DNA of 64,000 bases from Rhabdothermincola sediminis (GCF_014805525.1 NZ_JACFSZ010000017.1:20114-84113), one strand, 5' to 3'. Positions 9,397 through 17,921 are shown, counted from the first letter of the stretch. Notes: a model not told the origin generated them from the sequence alone. Made by a program: numbers and translations.

Positions 9397-10368
9397 GTGG
9401 AGCGGTTCGTGGTGGGCACGGGGCGGTGCGGATCGACGTTGCTGTCGACGATGCTGGCGGAGCACCGCGAGGTGGTGAGCATCCACGAGTTCTTCACCGG
9501 GCTCGACTGGGCTCGCCGGTTCGCGCCCGGTCCGGTGAGCGGCGCCCAGTTCGCCGACCTCATCGGGGCAGAGCAGCCGGTCACCACCGCGGTCCTGGCC
9601 CGGGGGTACACCAGTGACGAGATCCGCTACCCGTTCGGCGCTCCCCAAGCTCGCTACCGACCCGGTGATCCCGTGCCGTGGTTGCTCGTCACCATGCTCA
9701 GCCGCCTCACCGACGATCCCGATCCGCTCTTCGAGGAGGTCCTGGGGTTCGCGAGGGCCAGACCGGACGCGCCACTGGCCGATCACTACCGCTCGCTGTT
9801 CGAGTTGCTGACCGCCCGCTGCGGCGGGTCGGTCTGGATCGAGCGATCGGGCTCGTCGCTCGACTACCTCGACGGGCTGATCGACCTGTACCCGAACGCC
9901 CGGTTCGTCCACATCCATCGCGACGGGCCCGAAGCTGCGCTCTCCATCCGCGAGCACCCGTTCTTCCGGCTCGGCGTGACGTTCTTCCTCGATCTCTTCC
10001 CCGAGGTCGCCGACGGCGAGGACGAAGCCGCGATCATCGACCGCGTCGTCGGCACGCCGCCACCGTGCTGGGCGGTCGGCCGGTACTGGACCGATCAGGT
10101 GCTGCGCGGCTTCCGGGCCCTGCCTCGGCTGGACCGCGACCAGTTCCTGCAGGTGCGCTTCGAGGACCTGGTGGCCACCCCGCAGGACGTGCTGGCGCAG
10201 ATCGCGTCCTTCTTCGAGCTTCCCGCCGACGATGGGTTCGTCGACCGCGCCGGTGCGATGGTGCGAGGGCTGCCCCCGGCACGCCTGGGCACGCTACCGG
10301 TTGAGGAGCGCGACGAGCTGCTGGTCGCGTGCCGGCCCGGTCAGGTCCTGCTCGGCCGGGCCGGCTGA
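9397..10368 (+). CDS. Sulfotransferase family protein
   Basis: A PAPS-dependent sulfotransferase-type P-loop protein of 323 residues. The 5'-phosphosulfate-binding loop GTGRCGSTLL is at 7-16, and the 3'-phosphate motif is in VHIHRDGPEAALS near residue 170. It transfers sulfate from PAPS to a hydroxyl or amine; the acceptor is unknown. Its GTG lies 2 bp after the DUF1214 stop, indicating translational coupling. Its last 28 bp overlap the convergent SDR gene. Some members of this actinobacterial group have no proven activity, so the product is assigned at family level only. Confidence 0.85.
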   Translation: MERFVVGTGRCGSTLLSTMLAEHREVVSIHEFFTGLDWARRFAPGPVSGAQFADLIGAEQPVTTAVLARGYTSDEIRYPFGAPQARYRPGDPVPWLLVTMLSRLTDDPDPLFEEVLGFARARPDAPLADHYRSLFELLTARCGGSVWIERSGSSLDYLDGLIDLYPNARFVHIHRDGPEAALSIREHPFFRLGVTFFLDLFPEVADGEDEAAIIDRVVGTPPPCWAVGRYWTDQVLRGFRALPRLDRDQFLQVRFEDLVATPQDVLAQIASFFELPADDGFVDRAGAMVRGLPPARLGTLPVEERDELLVACRPGQVLLGRAG

Positions 10369-11213
10369 GCGCAACCCACGTCGAAGGCCGCCAGGTACCC
10401 GGCCATCGACTCCTCGTCGCTGCACGCCCGCCAGGCCTCCAGCAGAGCGGCTCCCATCGGATCGCAGGCCACCCGCAGCGGTGACTGCGGGTCCTCGACG
10501 GCGTCGACGATCGCCCGGGCCGCGCTCTCCGCCGCGGTCGAGCCTTCGACCGTGCCGGCACGGAGCTGCGCCACCCGCTCGGCGAGCAGCCGGTAGTCCT
10601 CGTGGCGGGCGGCCTCGGGCAGGACCATCGACGCCGCCAGCATGTCGGTGTCGATCGGTCCCGGCAGGATCTCCACCACCCGCACGCCGAACGGCGCCAG
10701 CTCGGCCCGTAGCGACTCACCCACCGCGCTCAGCGCGGCCTTGCTGGCCCGGTACACGGCGAAGAACGGCATGGGCACCAGCACCCCACTGGAGGTGAGG
10801 TTGCAGATCACCGCCCGGCCGCTGCGTCGCAGCGCGGGGATCGACCGCCGGATGACTTCGACCGCTCCGAACACGTTCGTCTCGAAGGTGGTGCGCCAGT
10901 CCTCGATCGGCGTGTGTTCCACGGGCAGGTTGCCGAGCTCGACCGCCGCGTTGTTCACGAGCACGTCGAGCACGGGCGGGATCTCGATGCTGCCGGGCTC
11001 GGTGACGTCGAGCCGCCGGACGGTGATCCCTCCCGTGCCGGCGGGCAGCTCCTCGGTGAGGGACGCACCCATCGACGGGTCGCGCATGGTGGCGACGACG
11101 GCATAGCCGCGCCTGGCCAGCTCGAGGGCCACCGCCCGCCCGATGCCCCGGCTGGCGCCGGTCACCAGCGCCACGGGTGGGGTCGACGAGGTGCTCGGGT
11201 CAGGGGCGGTCAC
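10341..11213 (-). CDS. Short-chain dehydrogenase/reductase
   Basis: A classical SDR of about 290 residues. The cofactor loop TGASRGIG is at 18-25, NNAA follows after LDVLV, and the catalytic YRASK is present together with an upstream Ser-rich LTSSG. PGPIDTDM matches the region that closes over the nicotinamide. GTG 11213 is chosen because TACACT lies 6 nt upstream (11220-11225). It is divergent from the MFS transporter with a 63 bp shared promoter region and convergent with the sulfotransferase. Substrate unknown. Confidence 0.9.
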   Translation of the reverse strand: MTAPDPSTSSTPPVALVTGASRGIGRAVALELARRGYAVVATMRDPSMGASLTEELPAGTGGITVRRLDVTEPGSIEIPPVLDVLVNNAAVELGNLPVEHTPIEDWRTTFETNVFGAVEVIRRSIPALRRSGRAVICNLTSSGVLVPMPFFAVYRASKAALSAVGESLRAELAPFGVRVVEILPGPIDTDMLAASMVLPEAARHEDYRLLAERVAQLRAGTVEGSTAAESAARAIVDAVEDPQSPLRVACDPMGAALLEAWRACSDEESMAGYLAAFDVGCAQPARPSRT

Positions 11214-11219
11214 GGCCGG

Positions 11220-11270
11220 AGTGTAGGGCCGGTGGCGCTCGAGGGCGGCGGCTGCGGCGACGGCTACGGT
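11220..11270. promoter_or_regulatory. Divergent leaderless promoter pair for the SDR and MFS genes
   Basis: Two -10 hexamers face outwards. On the minus strand TACACT (11220-11225) is 6 nt from the SDR start codon; on the plus strand TACGGT (11265-11270) is 6 nt from the MFS GTG. Transcription from either would begin at or next to the start codon. No Shine-Dalgarno sequence is visible at either gene. Confidence 0.6.
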
Positions 11271-11276
11271 CACCCC

Positions 11277-12479
11277 GTGACCCGCCAATGGCGCCTCGAT
11301 CTGGGCGCGGTGTTCATCTACCTCGCGCTGGGCGCGATGTTCTCGGCCACGCCGCGCTTCGTCACCGAGGAGCTGGGTGGCACCCGGGCGGTCGCCGGGT
11401 TCTCCGTGTCGATCTTCTTCCTCGCCGCGGTGCTGGCCCGCCCGGTCGCCGGTCGCCTCATCGACCGAGTCGGCCGCCGCCCCTTCCTCGTCGGGCCGCC
11501 GTTCGTCATGGCCGGGGTGATGCTGTGCTTCCACGGTGCCCGGTGGGTGCCCGTGGTCCTGGCGCTGCGGGTGGTGCAAGGTGCGGCGGGCTCGGCGTTC
11601 TACGTGGCGGCGGTGACCGCCTCGACCGATCTGTCTCCACCCGAGCGGCGTGCGTCGGCGGTGGCCCGCCTGTCGATCGCCATCTATGTGGGCTTCGCCT
11701 GCGGCCCGGCGCTGGGCGAGCTGCTCATGGACCGGGGAGCGGCCACGGCGTGGACCGCTCTGGCCCTGGTGATGGTGGTGGGGGCGGCGATCGCGGCGAC
11801 CATGTCCGAGACCCGGCCACCTGCGCCGGCAGCGGCGTCCGGCGCCACGGCCGTCGACGCTCGGCAGCCGCTCCTGCACCGCCAAGCCGTCCTCCCGGGA
11901 GTCGTGCTGCTGGCCCTCGGCGTCGGCTACACGTCGATCACCGCCCACTCGGCGCTGTACGCCCGCTCGATCGGACTCGGCTCGTCCGGCGTCCTGTACG
12001 CCACGTTCGCCATCTCGGTGCTCGCCGTGCGGCTCGGCTCGGGGCGCCTCGCCGACGCGGTCGGCCCGGTCCGGGTCATCTTCCCCGGCATCGCCTCGCT
12101 GTCCCTGGGCCTGTTCGTCCTGTCACTCCTGGACCGCCCGGTTACCGCCGTCGCCGGGGTGGCGCTCGTCGGCGCCGGCTGGGCGCTGGTGTTCCCCGCG
12201 ATCGTGGCCTGGATGTCCGCCATCGTGCCCGAAGCCCAGCGCGGCAGCGCGCTGGGATCGCTGGTGGCGTTCATGGACGTCGGGCAGGGTGTGGGCGGCT
12301 ACGCAGTGGGGGCCGTGGCCGATGCCGCCGGCTTCGGTTGGGCGTACGCCCTGCCAGGGGTCCTGGCCGCGCTGTCCGCCGCACCGATGACCATGGCGAT
12401 CCGCCAGCAGCCCGGAGCGGCCCGGGCCCCTGCCGTCCCGACGGCGCTGCCCGAGGCCGCGAGCGCGGCCGAGGTGTGA
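11277..12479 (+). CDS. Major facilitator superfamily transporter
   Basis: An integral membrane permease of 400 residues, with about 12 hydrophobic segments in two halves separated by a polar, Ala/Pro-rich loop near residue 185-200. The MFS loop signature between helices 2 and 3 is visible as AGRLIDRVGRRPFLV, and a related one after helix 8 as SGRLADAVGPVRV. No substrate can be assigned; an efflux role is the usual guess for such stand-alone genes. GTG 11277 follows TACGGT by 6 nt. Divergent from the SDR and convergent with the methyltransferase, with a hairpin just after its stop. Confidence 0.9.
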   Translation: MTRQWRLDLGAVFIYLALGAMFSATPRFVTEELGGTRAVAGFSVSIFFLAAVLARPVAGRLIDRVGRRPFLVGPPFVMAGVMLCFHGARWVPVVLALRVVQGAAGSAFYVAAVTASTDLSPPERRASAVARLSIAIYVGFACGPALGELLMDRGAATAWTALALVMVVGAAIAATMSETRPPAPAAASGATAVDARQPLLHRQAVLPGVVLLALGVGYTSITAHSALYARSIGLGSSGVLYATFAISVLAVRLGSGRLADAVGPVRVIFPGIASLSLGLFVLSLLDRPVTAVAGVALVGAGWALVFPAIVAWMSAIVPEAQRGSALGSLVAFMDVGQGVGGYAVGAVADAAGFGWAYALPGVLAALSAAPMTMAIRQQPGAARAPAVPTALPEAASAAEV

Positions 12480-12480
12480 G

Positions 12481-12505
12481 GGTCGGGCCACGAGTGCGGC
12501 CGACC
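12481..12505. terminator. Candidate bidirectional terminator hairpin
   Basis: GGTCGG-g-CC pairs with GGCCGACC around an 8 nt loop (eight base pairs, one bulge). It lies between the convergent MFS stop (12479) and methyltransferase stop (12508). There is no T-run, as is usual in high-GC actinomycetes. Confidence 0.45.
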
Positions 12506-12507
12506 GG

Positions 12508-13104
12508 TCACCACCCGCGCTCGAACACGCTGAGGTGCGGTCGCAGCGACTCGCCGGCGAAGAGGCTGGGGCCGATGCGGCACAGCCCGGCCTCGGCGAA
12601 CCACCGGCGGTAGGTCGCCGGGCGCCGGCGCCGGTAGCCCTCGGTGTCCCCGACGAAGTGGTCATCACTGGTGAAGACCTCGATCAGGGCGACGCCCCCC
12701 AACAGACGCGACATCGAGCGGAGCCCGGCCCGCACGTCGGGATCGGGCGCATAGGCGAGCACGTCCACGCACACCACCAGGTCGAAGGGGCCGCGCAGAC
12801 CCAGCCGGTCGAGATCCGCGAGCCCGCCGAGTCGCAGGTGGCGCGAACGCCCGTAACGGCTCACCGCGTACCCACTCGGGTCGACCCCCACGTAGCGGGC
12901 CCTCGGCCGTGCCGCCCGGAGCGACCCGAACCACGGGCCCTCCCCGCAGCCCACGTCGAGCACGGAGCGCACCGGCCGCTCGAGCAGGTACTCGGCTGCA
13001 CCGAGCGCGTAGCGCACCTTGCGGTCCAGGCGAGCAGGAGACCCGAACCCCTCCTCCCGGTACCAGTGATCGAAGTACCTGCGGTCGAACCGCTGCGTCG
13101 CCAT
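12508..13104 (-). CDS. Class I SAM-dependent methyltransferase
   Basis: A 198-residue Rossmann-fold methyltransferase. Motif I is VLDVGCGEGPW near residues 64-74; the acidic end of strand 2 is YVGVDPSG; motif IV-like sequence is DLVVCVDVLAYAP. The small size and lack of extra domains point to a small-molecule methylase, with no substrate evidence. ATG 13104 is used; a GTG directly before it (13107) is an alternative. No Shine-Dalgarno or clear -10 is seen. It lies 61 bp downstream of the phosphotransferase gene on the same strand, so the two may share a transcript. Confidence 0.85.
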   Translation of the reverse strand: MATQRFDRRYFDHWYREEGFGSPARLDRKVRYALGAAEYLLERPVRSVLDVGCGEGPWFGSLRAARPRARYVGVDPSGYAVSRYGRSRHLRLGGLADLDRLGLRGPFDLVVCVDVLAYAPDPDVRAGLRSMSRLLGGVALIEVFTSDDHFVGDTEGYRRRRPATYRRWFAEAGLCRIGPSLFAGESLRPHLSVFERGW

Positions 13105-13165
13105 CACCGAACCGGCACGCGCTCGAGCGCTGACGAGGTTCGCGGCACGGCGGAGCCGATCACCG

Positions 13166-14284
13166 TCAGTCCCAGTAGCTGCCCTCGAGCATCTGCTCGA
13201 GCACCGGGCGGTGCATCACCGCGTCATCGGGCTCCGCGGGAGGTTCCGCCTCACCGAAGTGCACCTGGCGGGCGTGCACCCGAGCCATGACGATGCCGTG
13301 GCGCAAGGCGGCGTACACCTCGTACCACCGCAGATCACCCAGCTCGCTCCCCGAGAGCTGCTCATAGGTGGCACGGACGTCGTCGGCTCGCAGGAAGTGC
13401 GGCATCCCCTCCATCTCCAGCTGGTGGGCGACGAACTCGAAGAAGCCGTGCAGGAACACCATCCACCCGACGTCGATGCCCCGCGGCCCGAGGCCCGCCA
13501 TCTCCCAGTCGAGCACGGCGACCGGCCGGAACCCGTCGAACATCATGTTGCCGATCCGCGCGTCGCCCCAGCTGATCACGGTCTCGCCCTCGTCGGCAGG
13601 CCAGTGCCGCTCCAACCAATCGAACGTCGCCTCCAGCACCGGGTAGCGCGCCTCGCCCCGCACCCAGTCGTAGTACCGGCGCCAGTGCTCGACGTGCCGG
13701 CGCAGGTGCGAATCACCCGGGGTGCCGTACTCGAGGAACGCCGTGTCGACCTTCGAGCGATCGATCCCGTGGATCCCCGCCAGCACCGCGACGCTGGCGT
13801 CCTGCAGCGCTCGCTGCTCGGCCCGGGCCGCCTCGAGCAGCCAGCTGCCCATGTTGTACGGCATGACGTCGGGCGGCACCCGGCCCTCCACCCGCTCCAT
13901 CACGAAGAACGGCGCGCCGAGTGCCCGATCGTCCAGCTCGAGCCACACCGCTCTCGGCACCGGCACGTCGCTGTGCTCGCCGACCAGCTGCATCACCCGG
14001 AACTGCAGCTCCAGGTCGTAGCTGGGGAAGACCGGGACGTCGGCGGGATCGGGCGCCACCCGGGCCACGAACGAGCCGCGCCGTTCCCTCCCGTCCTCCG
14101 CCCACACCGCGTCGAACAGCAAGGTCTCGCTCGACATCCCGTTGGACGACGGCACCTCGACACCGATCACGGATGGCTTGGCCGGCTCGCCCAAGGTGCC
14201 GGTCAACCAGCGCTCGAGGCGCTCCCGGAGCTCCTCGGGGTCACGGCTGGAGCGGGTCAGGGTCTCATTCGGCTGCTCGCTCAT
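13166..14284 (-). CDS. Phosphotransferase family protein (aminoglycoside phosphotransferase / ACAD10-11 N-terminal type)
   Basis: A protein-kinase-like fold of 372 residues. The catalytic loop reads ISWGDARIGNMMF (Brenner-type HGD-x4-N with Trp-Gly-Asp), and the metal-binding segment is VLDWEMAGLGPRGIDVGW. In actinomycetes this clade usually accompanies acyl-CoA dehydrogenases and phosphorylates hydroxyacyl substrates instead of antibiotics; here an acyl-CoA dehydrogenase lies about 0.6 kb away. ATG 14284 is chosen over longer open frames because CACGAT lies 6 nt upstream (14291-14296) and the upstream frame has no family similarity. Divergent from the alkB remnant. Confidence 0.85.
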   Translation of the reverse strand: MSEQPNETLTRSSRDPEELRERLERWLTGTLGEPAKPSVIGVEVPSSNGMSSETLLFDAVWAEDGRERRGSFVARVAPDPADVPVFPSYDLELQFRVMQLVGEHSDVPVPRAVWLELDDRALGAPFFVMERVEGRVPPDVMPYNMGSWLLEAARAEQRALQDASVAVLAGIHGIDRSKVDTAFLEYGTPGDSHLRRHVEHWRRYYDWVRGEARYPVLEATFDWLERHWPADEGETVISWGDARIGNMMFDGFRPVAVLDWEMAGLGPRGIDVGWMVFLHGFFEFVAHQLEMEGMPHFLRADDVRATYEQLSGSELGDLRWYEVYAALRHGIVMARVHARQVHFGEAEPPAEPDDAVMHRPVLEQMLEGSYWD

Positions 14285-14347
14285 CGCGGCATCGTGGCGT
14301 GCTTCGCCCGCCCCGGCAAGCAGCGCGTCAGCCGAACGTCTGTTCGG

Positions 14348-14353
14348 TATCCT
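14348..14353 (+). promoter_or_regulatory. -10 element of the alkB remnant
   Basis: TATCCT ends 7 nt before ATG 14361, the leaderless spacing seen at many genes here. The promoter looks intact although the gene is broken, so the truncated message may still be made. Confidence 0.5.
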
Positions 14354-14360
14354 GTCGGCG

Positions 14361-14811
14361 ATGGCAGTCCACCAACGCGACCTGTTCGGCTCCGGTGAGC
14401 CCTCGCTCCGCCGCGAGGCGACGGTGGAGCGGGTGCAGCTCGACGAGCACTCCTGGGTCGACCTCTCCCGCCACCTGCTGATCGGCGCCGACCAGGTCCT
14501 CGACGAGCTGGTGGACTCGGTGGATTGGCGGCAGGGGCGCCGCCGCATGTGGGACCGAGTGGCCGAGGATCCCCGACTCTCACGCTGGTACCGGGCCGGC
14601 GAGCCGGTGCCCCATCCCGCTCTCGAGGACTGGGCGCCCGCCGGCCGTTCCTCGTGAGGCCCAGGGAAGGTGGCCGCTCCCGCGACCTCTCGCCGGGATC
14701 GGGTGACCTGCTGGTCATGGGCGGCCGCTGCCAGGCCGACTGGGAGCACGGCGTGCCGAAGGTCCGCCGTGCCGGCCCCGCGTGTCGTGCTCCTGGCGCT
14801 GGCACCGCTGA
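14361..14811 (+). pseudogene. alkB: alkB-type 2OG-Fe(II) dioxygenase, internal deletion and frameshifts
   Basis: Three pieces in three frames together resemble an actinobacterial AlkB DNA-repair dioxygenase. From 14361, about 90 residues (starting MAVHQRDLFGSGEP, later RMWDRVAEDPRLSRWY) match the N-terminus. From about 14630 a second frame gives LGARRPFLVRP and GDLLVMGGRCQADWEHGVPK, the C-terminal part with the last iron-ligand His. From 14779 a third frame gives RVSCSW and a stop at 14809-14811. The missing middle (an estimated 60-70 residues) should carry the HxD iron motif, so no active enzyme can result. The family identity comes from motif recall, not a search. The open frame from the ATG alone ends at 14657 (98 residues). 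Confidence 0.75.
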
Positions 14812-14892
14812 GCGCCCCGATCCCGAGCCCGTGCCGGCAGGGCCGCGCCCGGCGTGCCAGCTCGGCACCGGCCCGCTGGGGCCGCGGGGCGT

Positions 14893-16101
14893 TCAGCTGC
14901 GGGGGACCTGCGACCAGGGCAGGTCCTTGTCGACCCGTGGCTCGCCGGGGAGCCCCAGCACCCGCTCGCCGATGATGTTGCGCTGGATCTCCGACGTGCC
15001 ACCCTCGATGGAGTTGGCCCGTGACCGCAGGAACATCTTGCGCGCCGAGCCCGGCGGGCCGACCAACCCCAGGTTCTCGGTGCGCTGGTGCGAGTAGTCG
15101 TAGCCCACCAGGGCCTGGGCACCGAGCAGATCCACACACAGCTCGTAGATGTCCTTGTTCACCTCCGCGAACATCAACTTGGCGATGGAGCCCTCCGGCC
15201 CGGGATTGCCGGCCTTGCGGTTCTGGGCGGCGCGGATGTTGGTCAGCCGCAGCACCTCCGCTTCGATCCACCGCTGCATGAGCCGGTCCTTGGCCACTGG
15301 CGTACGCTCCACGGCCTCCTCCCGCCAGATCCGCACAGCCTCGGCGATCGCCCCCGACCCCTTGGCCGGTGGCCCGGAGCCTCCGCCGATGGTGGTGCGC
15401 TCGTTCATGAGCGTGGTCATGGCGACCCGCCAACCCTCACCCACCTCACCGATGCGGTCAGCGTCGGGCACCCGCACCTCGGTGAGGTACACCTCGTTGA
15501 ACTCGGCCTCACCCGTGATCTGGACCAGCGGGCGCACCTCGACGCCCGGGGCGTGCATGTCCAGCGCGAAGTAGGTGAGCCCCTTGTGCTTGGGCGCCTC
15601 GGGATCGGTGCGGGCCACGAGCATCCCTCGATCGGCCAGGTGGGCCAGGGTGTTCCAGACCTTCTGCCCCGTGATCACCCACTCGTCACCGTCGCGCACC
15701 GCCCGGGTGGACAGACCCGCGAGGTCCGAACCGGCGCCGGGCTCGCTGAAGAGCTGGCACCAGGCGTCCTCCCCGGTGAACATCCGCCGCAGCAACCGAG
15801 TGCGCAACTGGTCGCTCCCGTGCGTGACGACCGTCGGTCCGGCCATGGTCAACCCGAAGAAGAGGCGGGCGTCGACAGGTGGCGCACCAGCTTCGCGGAG
15901 GCGCCGGTCGACCTCCTTCTGGTGGTTCGGCGCGATGCCGAGGCCACCCCACCCTTCGGGGAAGTGCACCCAGGCCAGCCCGAGGTCGTACTGGCGACCG
16001 CGGAACGCCACGGGATCGGCCGTGGCCGGGTCCATCTCGCTGAGGAGCTGATCGAGGCGCTCACCCAGCAGAACGGGGTGCGAAGCAACGATGTCGGTCA
16101 C
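14893..16101 (-). CDS. Acyl-CoA dehydrogenase
   Basis: A 402-residue FAD enzyme oxidising acyl-CoA to enoyl-CoA. Visible landmarks: CQLFSEPGAGSDLA (flavin and substrate contacts), WVITGQKVWNTLAHLAD, and the C-terminal SIEGGTSEIQRN, where Glu366 is the expected base. The GERVLGLPGEP tail is typical of the actinobacterial FadE group that handles long-chain or steroid side-chain CoAs. GTG 16101 follows TAGGCT (16108-16113) by 6 nt; that hexamer overlaps the stop of the upstream TetR gene, so it can be transcribed apart from the P450-TetR operon. Confidence 0.93.
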   Translation of the reverse strand: MTDIVASHPVLLGERLDQLLSEMDPATADPVAFRGRQYDLGLAWVHFPEGWGGLGIAPNHQKEVDRRLREAGAPPVDARLFFGLTMAGPTVVTHGSDQLRTRLLRRMFTGEDAWCQLFSEPGAGSDLAGLSTRAVRDGDEWVITGQKVWNTLAHLADRGMLVARTDPEAPKHKGLTYFALDMHAPGVEVRPLVQITGEAEFNEVYLTEVRVPDADRIGEVGEGWRVAMTTLMNERTTIGGGSGPPAKGSGAIAEAVRIWREEAVERTPVAKDRLMQRWIEAEVLRLTNIRAAQNRKAGNPGPEGSIAKLMFAEVNKDIYELCVDLLGAQALVGYDYSHQRTENLGLVGPPGSARKMFLRSRANSIEGGTSEIQRNIIGERVLGLPGEPRVDKDLPWSQVPRS

Positions 16102-16110
16102 GACCCGAGC

Positions 16111-16680
16111 CTACGACAGCGACCGGAGCAGGTACCGCTCGAGCATGCGGCGCTCGTCGGCGGGATCGGCGGGGTGCGCGAGCAGGGAGAGGATGACCCG
16201 CACCACCCATTCGGTCGCGAGGGTGGTGCCGGCGCGCCCGTGCACGTCCCGCACCAGGGGCTCGAGCATCGAGGAGACCACCTCCACCTGCATCGCCAGC
16301 CGTTTGGTGCGGCCTGCGACGGTGGGATCGAACCACGCCCGGAGCACCTCGTCCCCGCGGACGGCATCCAGCGAGACGAGGATGGCGGCGACGAGCCGCT
16401 GGCCCGGATCGACGATCGAGCGGACCTGCCCGGCCACCTCCGCAACGATCCGGCGGGCTTCACGCTCGACGAAGGCGAAGCGCAGCGCATCGGCGTCCGG
16501 GAAGTAGCGGTACAGCGTGCCCCGCGAGCACCCTGCCTCCAGCGCGACGTCGTTGACCTTGGCCGTGAACACCCCGTGGCGGGCGAACACCATCCCCGCC
16601 ACGTCGAGCAGTCGCTCGACCGCCTGGCCGGGATCGTCCTCGCGGCCCCACCGCGGTTCGGTTCCGATCGCTTCCCTCAT
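16111..16680 (-). CDS. TetR-family transcriptional regulator (P450 operon)
   Basis: A 189-residue regulator with the TetR helix-turn-helix around residues 38-62 (VNDVALEAGCSRGTLYRYFPDADAL) and a helical ligand-binding C-terminal domain. Its ATG overlaps the P450 stop codon by four bases (ATGA), so the two are translationally coupled. The natural operator candidate is the palindrome at 17896-17921, which flanks the -10 of the P450 gene and would make this an autoregulated operon. The inducer is probably the P450 substrate or a related acyl compound; that is inference. Confidence 0.92.
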   Translation of the reverse strand: MREAIGTEPRWGREDDPGQAVERLLDVAGMVFARHGVFTAKVNDVALEAGCSRGTLYRYFPDADALRFAFVEREARRIVAEVAGQVRSIVDPGQRLVAAILVSLDAVRGDEVLRAWFDPTVAGRTKRLAMQVEVVSSMLEPLVRDVHGRAGTTLATEWVVRVILSLLAHPADPADERRMLERYLLRSLS

Positions 16681-17873
16681 ACCGAGGCGGTGATGGGCAG
16701 CGACGTGAACCGTCGCACGAACGCCCCCGGCGCGTACTCCCCGGCATCCCAGTCGACCTCGAAGTCCGGCAGGCGAACGAGCAGCTCCTCGAGCGCCACC
16801 CGCGACTGCAACCGGGCCGCCGCGGCCCCCAGGCAGTGATGCGGCCCGCTGGTGAAGGTCATGATGCGGTCGATTCGGCGCTGGACGTCGAGTTCTTCCG
16901 CCGTGGGACCGAACTCGCGGTGATCGCGGTTCGCCGAGGCGTAGAGCAGGTGCACCTTGCTGCCGGCGGGGATCGTCTGACCGTACCGCTCGACCTCGCG
17001 GGTCGTGGTGCGCGACAACCCCTGCACCGGGGACGTCAACCGGAGCAGCTCCTCCACCGCATCGGGGATGAGCTCCGGCCGGTCGAGCAGGACCTGGCGC
17101 TGGTCCCGCCGTTGCGTCAGCAGCTCGGCCGAACCACCGAGCATGCCGGTGGTGGTGTCGTTCCCGCCGGCCACCATCACGAACGCGTACCCGAGCACGG
17201 CCTCGATCCGCACCGGCTCGTCCTCCAGGGAGGCATGCACCAGCTGGGAGATGATGTCGTCACCCGGTTCGTGGCGGCGCCGCTCGGCGAGATGGGTGAA
17301 GTACTCGTACAACTCGCCGACGGCCTGCTGGGCGCCGCCGATCACGTCGCCGTCCGCGTTGGCCGAGACGATCGCGTTGGTCCAGCCGTCGAACCGGCCT
17401 CGATCGGCCTGCGGCACGCCCAGGTAGTGGGCCACCACGAAGCTCGGCAGGGGGCCGGCCAGCTCGGCGATGAAGTCGGCTGTTCCCTGGTCGCGGATCA
17501 CGTCGTGCATCGCGCCGATCCGTTCGACCACGAAGGCCCGGACCGCGGGCTCGAGGCCGGCCACCCTGCGGGGGGTGAACCCCCGGCTCACCAGCCGCCG
17601 GTAGGCCGTGTGCTCGGGTGGGTCCATCATCACGATCGTGGGGAGCAGCCCGAGGGACTCGATGTCGCCACCCTCGTAGGACAGACCCTGGGCAGAGGAG
17701 AAGGTCTCGGTGTCCCGAGCAGCGGCGAAGACGTCGGCGAAGCGGGACAGGACCCACACCCGCCCCCCGAGGTGGTACAGGGGCGCCTCCTCGCGCAGAC
17801 GCCGGTAGGTGTCGAACGGAGACCGGATCGTCGCGGGGTCCGCCGGGTCGTACACCAGCGTGGTCGTGGTCAT
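16677..17873 (-). CDS. Cytochrome P450 (with TetR partner)
   Basis: A soluble 398-residue P450. The heme-ligand loop FTSGPHHCLG places the Cys at 347; the I-helix oxygen-activation motif reads VAGGNDTTTG; the ExxR motif is EELLR. ATG 17873 is set by GGGGGAG about 3 nt upstream; a longer open frame into the upstream operator region is rejected. No ferredoxin is adjacent, so electron donors must come from elsewhere (one ferredoxin gene is at 44985). Followed by overlapping tetR, then an acyl-CoA dehydrogenase, suggesting hydroxylation of a fatty or terpenoid acyl substrate. Substrate unknown. Confidence 0.93.
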   Translation of the reverse strand: MTTTTLVYDPADPATIRSPFDTYRRLREEAPLYHLGGRVWVLSRFADVFAAARDTETFSSAQGLSYEGGDIESLGLLPTIVMMDPPEHTAYRRLVSRGFTPRRVAGLEPAVRAFVVERIGAMHDVIRDQGTADFIAELAGPLPSFVVAHYLGVPQADRGRFDGWTNAIVSANADGDVIGGAQQAVGELYEYFTHLAERRRHEPGDDIISQLVHASLEDEPVRIEAVLGYAFVMVAGGNDTTTGMLGGSAELLTQRRDQRQVLLDRPELIPDAVEELLRLTSPVQGLSRTTTREVERYGQTIPAGSKVHLLYASANRDHREFGPTAEELDVQRRIDRIMTFTSGPHHCLGAAAARLQSRVALEELLVRLPDFEVDWDAGEYAPGAFVRRFTSLPITASV

Positions 17874-17895
17874 CGGCTCCCCCTCGGCCCAACTA

Positions 17896-17921
17896 TTGAA
17901 CATAGTAGAGGTTCTGTTCAA
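17896..17921. promoter_or_regulatory. Palindromic operator overlapping the P450 promoter
   Basis: Arms TTGAACA (17896-17902) and TGTTCAA (17915-17921) are perfect inverted repeats 12 nt apart. A second nested repeat, ACTAT/ATAGT, lies at 17892-17906. On the minus strand the hexamer TACTAT (17902-17907) sits between the outer arms and can serve as the -10 of the P450-tetR operon, with the start codon about 30 nt downstream. A bound TetR dimer would block it. This AT-rich patch stands out from the surrounding GC-rich sequence. Confidence 0.65.

Noticed and set aside
13166..14284. Antibiotic-resistance aminoglycoside kinase
   Set aside because: The clade with SWGD and DWEMAG motifs is typical of acyl-CoA-linked kinases in actinomycetes; no resistance context is visible.
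15088..16839. Plus-strand open frame of about 583 residues opposite the acyl-CoA dehydrogenase and TetR genes
   Set aside because: His/Arg/Gly-rich shadow sequence; the real genes on the minus strand have intact catalytic motifs.
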